From: Burkholderiales bacterium
GTDB lineage: Bacteria > Pseudomonadota > Gammaproteobacteria > Burkholderiales > Burkholderiaceae_C
Length of the DNA stretch: 18,702 bases
Direction of reading: 5' to 3'
Assembly: GCA_947372225.1 (NCBI GenBank)
Contig: CANBSV010000054.1
Location: forward strand, 1 to 18,702
This document shows positions 16,382 through 18,702 of this stretch, piece by piece (position 1 is the stretch's first letter; the number at the start of each line of letters is the position of its first letter). The notes beneath the pieces are model-generated. The model saw only the letters and a list, made by a program, of their open reading frames with translations. It was not told the DNA's origin and searched no databases. Position numbers and translations under genes: made by a program.

Positions 16382-16933
16382 ATGAAAAAGAGCCTGTCGC
16401 CCGGTCGGACCCACCCTTTGCTGCACCGAGGCGTGGGTCTGGCGCTGTGCCTGTTGCTGGTCGGGCCGCTCGCGCGTGCGCAAGTGGATCCGGTGCCGAT
16501 GGAGGCGCCCGCCAGCGCGCCCGCGGGTCGTGGCTTTGCGGCGGCCGGCGATGGCGTCATCCGCAACATGCTCACCGGCTTGCTCTGGACGGCCACTGAC
16601 AGCAATGCGGACGTCGACTGGAATCAGGCCCAGCTGCGCTGCAAGGTCCAGGGCGATGCGTGGCGGCTGCCCTCGGTGGCCGAACTGAATTCGCTGTACG
16701 ACCCAGCAGCCACCGAGACGGTGCGTTGCGGATCCTCAAACTGCAAGGTGCCCAACGGGTTCAAGCTCACCAGCGCACGCCAATGGACGCGCGAGCGCTA
16801 TGCGGGCGAAGAAGCCTGGAGCATCAGCCTGTCCAAGGGCAACCGCGCCACGGTGTCGGTCCACTACGGGTTCCACATGCGTGCGCTGTGCGTGCGCCAG
16901 CCTGATTCCATCAACAACCTGCCGCGCGAGTGA
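16382..16933 (+). CDS. Exported DUF1566-domain protein
   Basis: A 183-residue protein from the ATG at 16382. The N-terminus (MKKS, then a hydrophobic core of residues 17-31 ending ARA-Q at 33/34) is a clear Sec signal peptide, and there is no lipobox Cys at the cleavage site. Residues 57-173 match the DUF1566 (Lcl C-terminal-like) pattern: VIRNMLTGLLWT, then W80 with QAQLRC, WRLPSVAELNSLYD, SARQWTRERY, and a closing HMRALCVR. Cysteines at 87, 116, 121 and 170 could form disulfides outside the cytoplasm. An in-frame ATG at 16367 would only add MPEKS; neither start has a good ribosome site, and 16382 was chosen for the signal peptide. The stop overlaps a GTG start of the next gene, which suggests one operon. 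The biochemical function of the family is not known. Confidence 0.85.
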   Translation: MKKSLSPGRTHPLLHRGVGLALCLLLVGPLARAQVDPVPMEAPASAPAGRGFAAAGDGVIRNMLTGLLWTATDSNADVDWNQAQLRCKVQGDAWRLPSVAELNSLYDPAATETVRCGSSNCKVPNGFKLTSARQWTRERYAGEEAWSISLSKGNRATVSVHYGFHMRALCVRQPDSINNLPRE

Positions 16934-16935
16934 CC

Positions 16936-17547
16936 ATGAACCGACTGCTGATCGCCCTGACGCTGTTGATCTGCCCGTTGCTCGGCCACGCGACGGCCGA
17001 ACCCGGCTTCACCGTGGTGAGCCGGCTCGGCGAGATCGAGATCCGCCAGTACGAGCCCTACGCCGTGGCCGAGGTGGTGATCGACGCGCCGGCCGACGAG
17101 GCGGGCAACGCCGGATTTCGGGTGCTGGCGGCCTACATCTTTGGCAAGAACAAGGGCGAGCGAAAACTCGAGATGACCGCGCCGGTGACGCAAACACCGG
17201 AGCCGGTGAAGCTCGAGATGACCGCACCCGTCACCCAGACGTCGGCGCCTGGCGGCTTTCGGGTTCAGTTCGTGCTGCCCAAGGGCGTGAGCGCCGAGTC
17301 GGCGCCGCAGCCGCTCGACCCCCGCGTTCAGTTGCGCGATGTGCCGGCGACCAAGGTCGCGGTCATCCGCTACACGGGCTTTTGGTCCGACGCCAACTAC
17401 AACGAGCACCTGAGCGCGTTGCAATCGGCGCTCAAGTCGGCGGGGCTGAGCGCGTCAGGCCCGCCGGTTTACTCGCGCTACGACCCGCCGTGGACCTTTT
17501 GGTTCATGCGGCGCAACGAGATCTGGCTGCCGCTAGCCCCGTCGTGA
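16936..17547 (+). CDS. SOUL family heme-binding protein, exported
   Basis: A 203-residue protein from the ATG at 16936. A GTG at 16930 that overlaps the upstream TGA is an alternative start adding two residues. Residues 1-21 form a Sec signal peptide with probable cleavage at ATA-E. The rest is a SOUL domain: EIEIRQYEPYAVAEV (about 33-47), FGKNKGERKLEMTAPV, FVLPKG (112-117), VAVIRYTGFWS, and the C-terminal SRYDPPWTFWFMRRNEIW. Family members bind heme or porphyrin, or have lost that ability; binding here is inferred from family only. The motif KLEMTAPVTQT occurs twice exactly (77-87 and 92-102), a pair common in bacterial SOUL proteins. The gene is probably translationally coupled to the DUF1566 gene. 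The downstream gene is convergent, with 23 bases between the stops. Confidence 0.9.
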   Translation: MNRLLIALTLLICPLLGHATAEPGFTVVSRLGEIEIRQYEPYAVAEVVIDAPADEAGNAGFRVLAAYIFGKNKGERKLEMTAPVTQTPEPVKLEMTAPVTQTSAPGGFRVQFVLPKGVSAESAPQPLDPRVQLRDVPATKVAVIRYTGFWSDANYNEHLSALQSALKSAGLSASGPPVYSRYDPPWTFWFMRRNEIWLPLAPS

Positions 17548-17570
17548 TGCGCGTGGCGGCACGGCAGGTT

Positions 17571-18428
17571 TCACCAGTCGCCTGACCCGCCATCAGAGAT
17601 GTCGCCGCCCCAGTCGTCGCCGCTGCCGAAATCCACCGGTTCTTGCTGCAGTTCATAGGCCGCCGACGACTGAGCACCAGCGTCATCGAACATGCCCGGA
17701 ACAAGGCCACCTTGATTCGGCGTTGCAGCTGCGGCGGCCATCGATTCGTGGCTGCCGCCGCTCATCAACTTCTCGGCCAGCATGCCCGCGGCAACACCGC
17801 CGGCTGCAGCCAGACCCACGCCGAGCATCCCGCTGCCTTGCTGCGGCATCGCGCCGTAGCCATAGCCGCCACCGGCACCCGGGTAGCCGGCCGGTGCGCC
17901 GCCCATGGTCATGGGCATGCCCATGGGGGCCGCCGGTGACTGGCGCCTGAAGGCCGACCAAGCCAGCGCGCCAAAGGCGAGCAGTCCGGCGATCCAGACC
18001 CAGCCCGGGATGCCGGAAGACCGCTCAGGCTGCGGAGCCGCTCGCGCGACCATGGCCGGTGCGGCGATGGCGGCAGGCGCTGGCGAGCGGGCCTCACGCT
18101 GCTCGCGCTCGAGCAGCGACTGGAATGCCTTGAACTTGGCCGGGTCGGTGAAGCCGATCGCCGGATCGAGCGTGCCGGCCGTGGTCGCCTGGCGTGCCGC
18201 CTCGTCGAAGCGCTTGTTGTGCGCCAGGATTTCGGCATAGATGTAGTGGGCGCGCGCGCTCGAGGGCTTGGCGGCAACCACCTCTTCCATCATGGTCTGG
18301 GCTTGCACGTAGTTGCCCTTTTGCACCTCGGCCTTGACGGCTTCAAGGCTCGGCAATGCATATGCACCAAAGACGAAGATGCCCAGAGCGGCAGCCACCA
18401 TCAGCTTGCGAACAGTTGAGAAAAACAT
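17571..18428 (-). CDS. Exported, membrane-anchored TPR-like protein with Gly-rich acidic tail
   Basis: A 285-residue protein. Residues 1-25 (MFFSTVRKL, then a hydrophobic core ending AYA-L) look like a signal peptide. Residues about 26-90 form helix pairs of TPR type (GNYVQAQTMMEEVVAAKP, then ARAHYIYAEILAHNKRFDEAARQ). A proline/alanine linker follows, then a single transmembrane helix at about 142-158 (GWVWIAGLLAFGALAWSAF, followed by RRQ). The C-terminal part is rich in Gly, Met and Ala (MGMPMTMGG, GYPGAGGGYGYG). It includes a second hydrophobic small-residue stretch, MLGVGLAAAGGVAAGML (201-217), and ends in an acidic tail with DDWGGD and GSGDW. An upstream in-frame ATG at 18632 exists, but its 68 extra residues look non-coding and would bury the signal peptide. 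No clear Shine-Dalgarno is seen. A role in an envelope complex is likely; no specific function is claimed. Confidence 0.85.
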   Translation of the reverse strand: MFFSTVRKLMVAAALGIFVFGAYALPSLEAVKAEVQKGNYVQAQTMMEEVVAAKPSSARAHYIYAEILAHNKRFDEAARQATTAGTLDPAIGFTDPAKFKAFQSLLEREQREARSPAPAAIAAPAMVARAAPQPERSSGIPGWVWIAGLLAFGALAWSAFRRQSPAAPMGMPMTMGGAPAGYPGAGGGYGYGAMPQQGSGMLGVGLAAAGGVAAGMLAEKLMSGGSHESMAAAAATPNQGGLVPGMFDDAGAQSSAAYELQQEPVDFGSGDDWGGDISDGGSGDW

Positions 18429-18702
18429 GGGTGTGGTGTGTCCGTGAAAGTGGAAACAGGAGCTTCTTGGGTCGGACCGGCCGTGCGGAGTTCCGTACCC
18501 TGCTAAAAAAGGGCCGACGGTCGCGCCCGGTATCCAGCCGACTCCCACATGGGGCCGGATCAAGCGTTCGGCAAGTGTCGACCCGTTCAAGGTTGCCGGC
18601 GTGGTCCGCCCCCGTGGGCATGACGAATTCACGCGTCTTGCATCAAAAGTCGTGAAACCGGTGCACGGCCGCGCTGCGTTGCGCGTTGACTGTCACAGCA
18701 GG
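18429..18702. other. Right-end stretch without a recognisable gene
   Basis: About 270 bases upstream of the TPR-protein gene. Open frames across it on both strands are short and look non-coding. It should hold the promoter of that gene, but I see no convincing -35/-10 pair. A TTTTTT run on the minus strand (about 18504-18509) follows a short G+C-rich stretch and could be the end of a terminator for a gene further right, which cannot be judged from this window. Confidence 0.5.

Noticed and set aside
18429..18632. N-terminal extension of the TPR protein to an ATG at 18632
   Set aside because: The extra 68 residues have no domain character and would place the signal peptide internally.

Overview
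The window is G+C-rich proteobacterial DNA. The spread of families (orphan ParA, SOUL heme-binding protein, DUF1566 lipoprotein-like protein, LEPR-XLL giant protein) and the codon use fit a betaproteobacterium of the Burkholderiales (Leptothrix/Rubrivivax-like). This is inference from style; no rRNA or other decisive marker is present.

About 82% of the window (1-15299, minus strand) is one continuous, unfinished reading frame. It encodes at least 5,099 residues of a giant modular surface or secreted protein and runs off the left edge, so the C-terminus is not visible. I checked the frame at ten WGD-type PKD motifs and 21 FG-GAP calcium-loop motifs from one end to the other; all lie in the same phase. 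From the N-terminus it has: a LEPR-XLL motif; a divergent DUF7948-like domain with SBBP beta-propeller repeats; two tandem [PKD + BNR/Asp-box] units; three PKD modules; a second DUF7948 + SBBP block; PKD, a beta-sandwich and PKD; 21 FG-GAP/VCBS units; two PKD modules; and alternating cadherin-like and Ig-like modules separated by long poly-proline runs. The predicted fold is a string of beta-propellers spaced by beta-sandwiches, which suggests an extracellular adhesin, matrix or filament protein. No secretion system is encoded beside it in the window.

Upstream of it in the same orientation lies an orphan ParA-type ATPase (15437-16201), separated by 137 bp that hold a nested inverted repeat and an AT-rich, promoter-like patch. 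Divergent from parA is a two-gene unit on the plus strand. It encodes an exported DUF1566-domain protein (16382-16933) and an exported SOUL family heme-binding protein (from 16936, or from an overlapping GTG at 16930). Convergent with that unit is a minus-strand gene (17571-18428) for an exported, membrane-anchored TPR-like protein with a Gly-rich, acidic, Trp-containing tail. The last 270 bases carry no gene that I can support.

Many long plus-strand open frames exist opposite the giant gene, up to 1,066 codons. They are antisense shadows caused by codon bias and are not annotated. No tRNA, rRNA, CRISPR array, insertion sequence or phage gene was seen.
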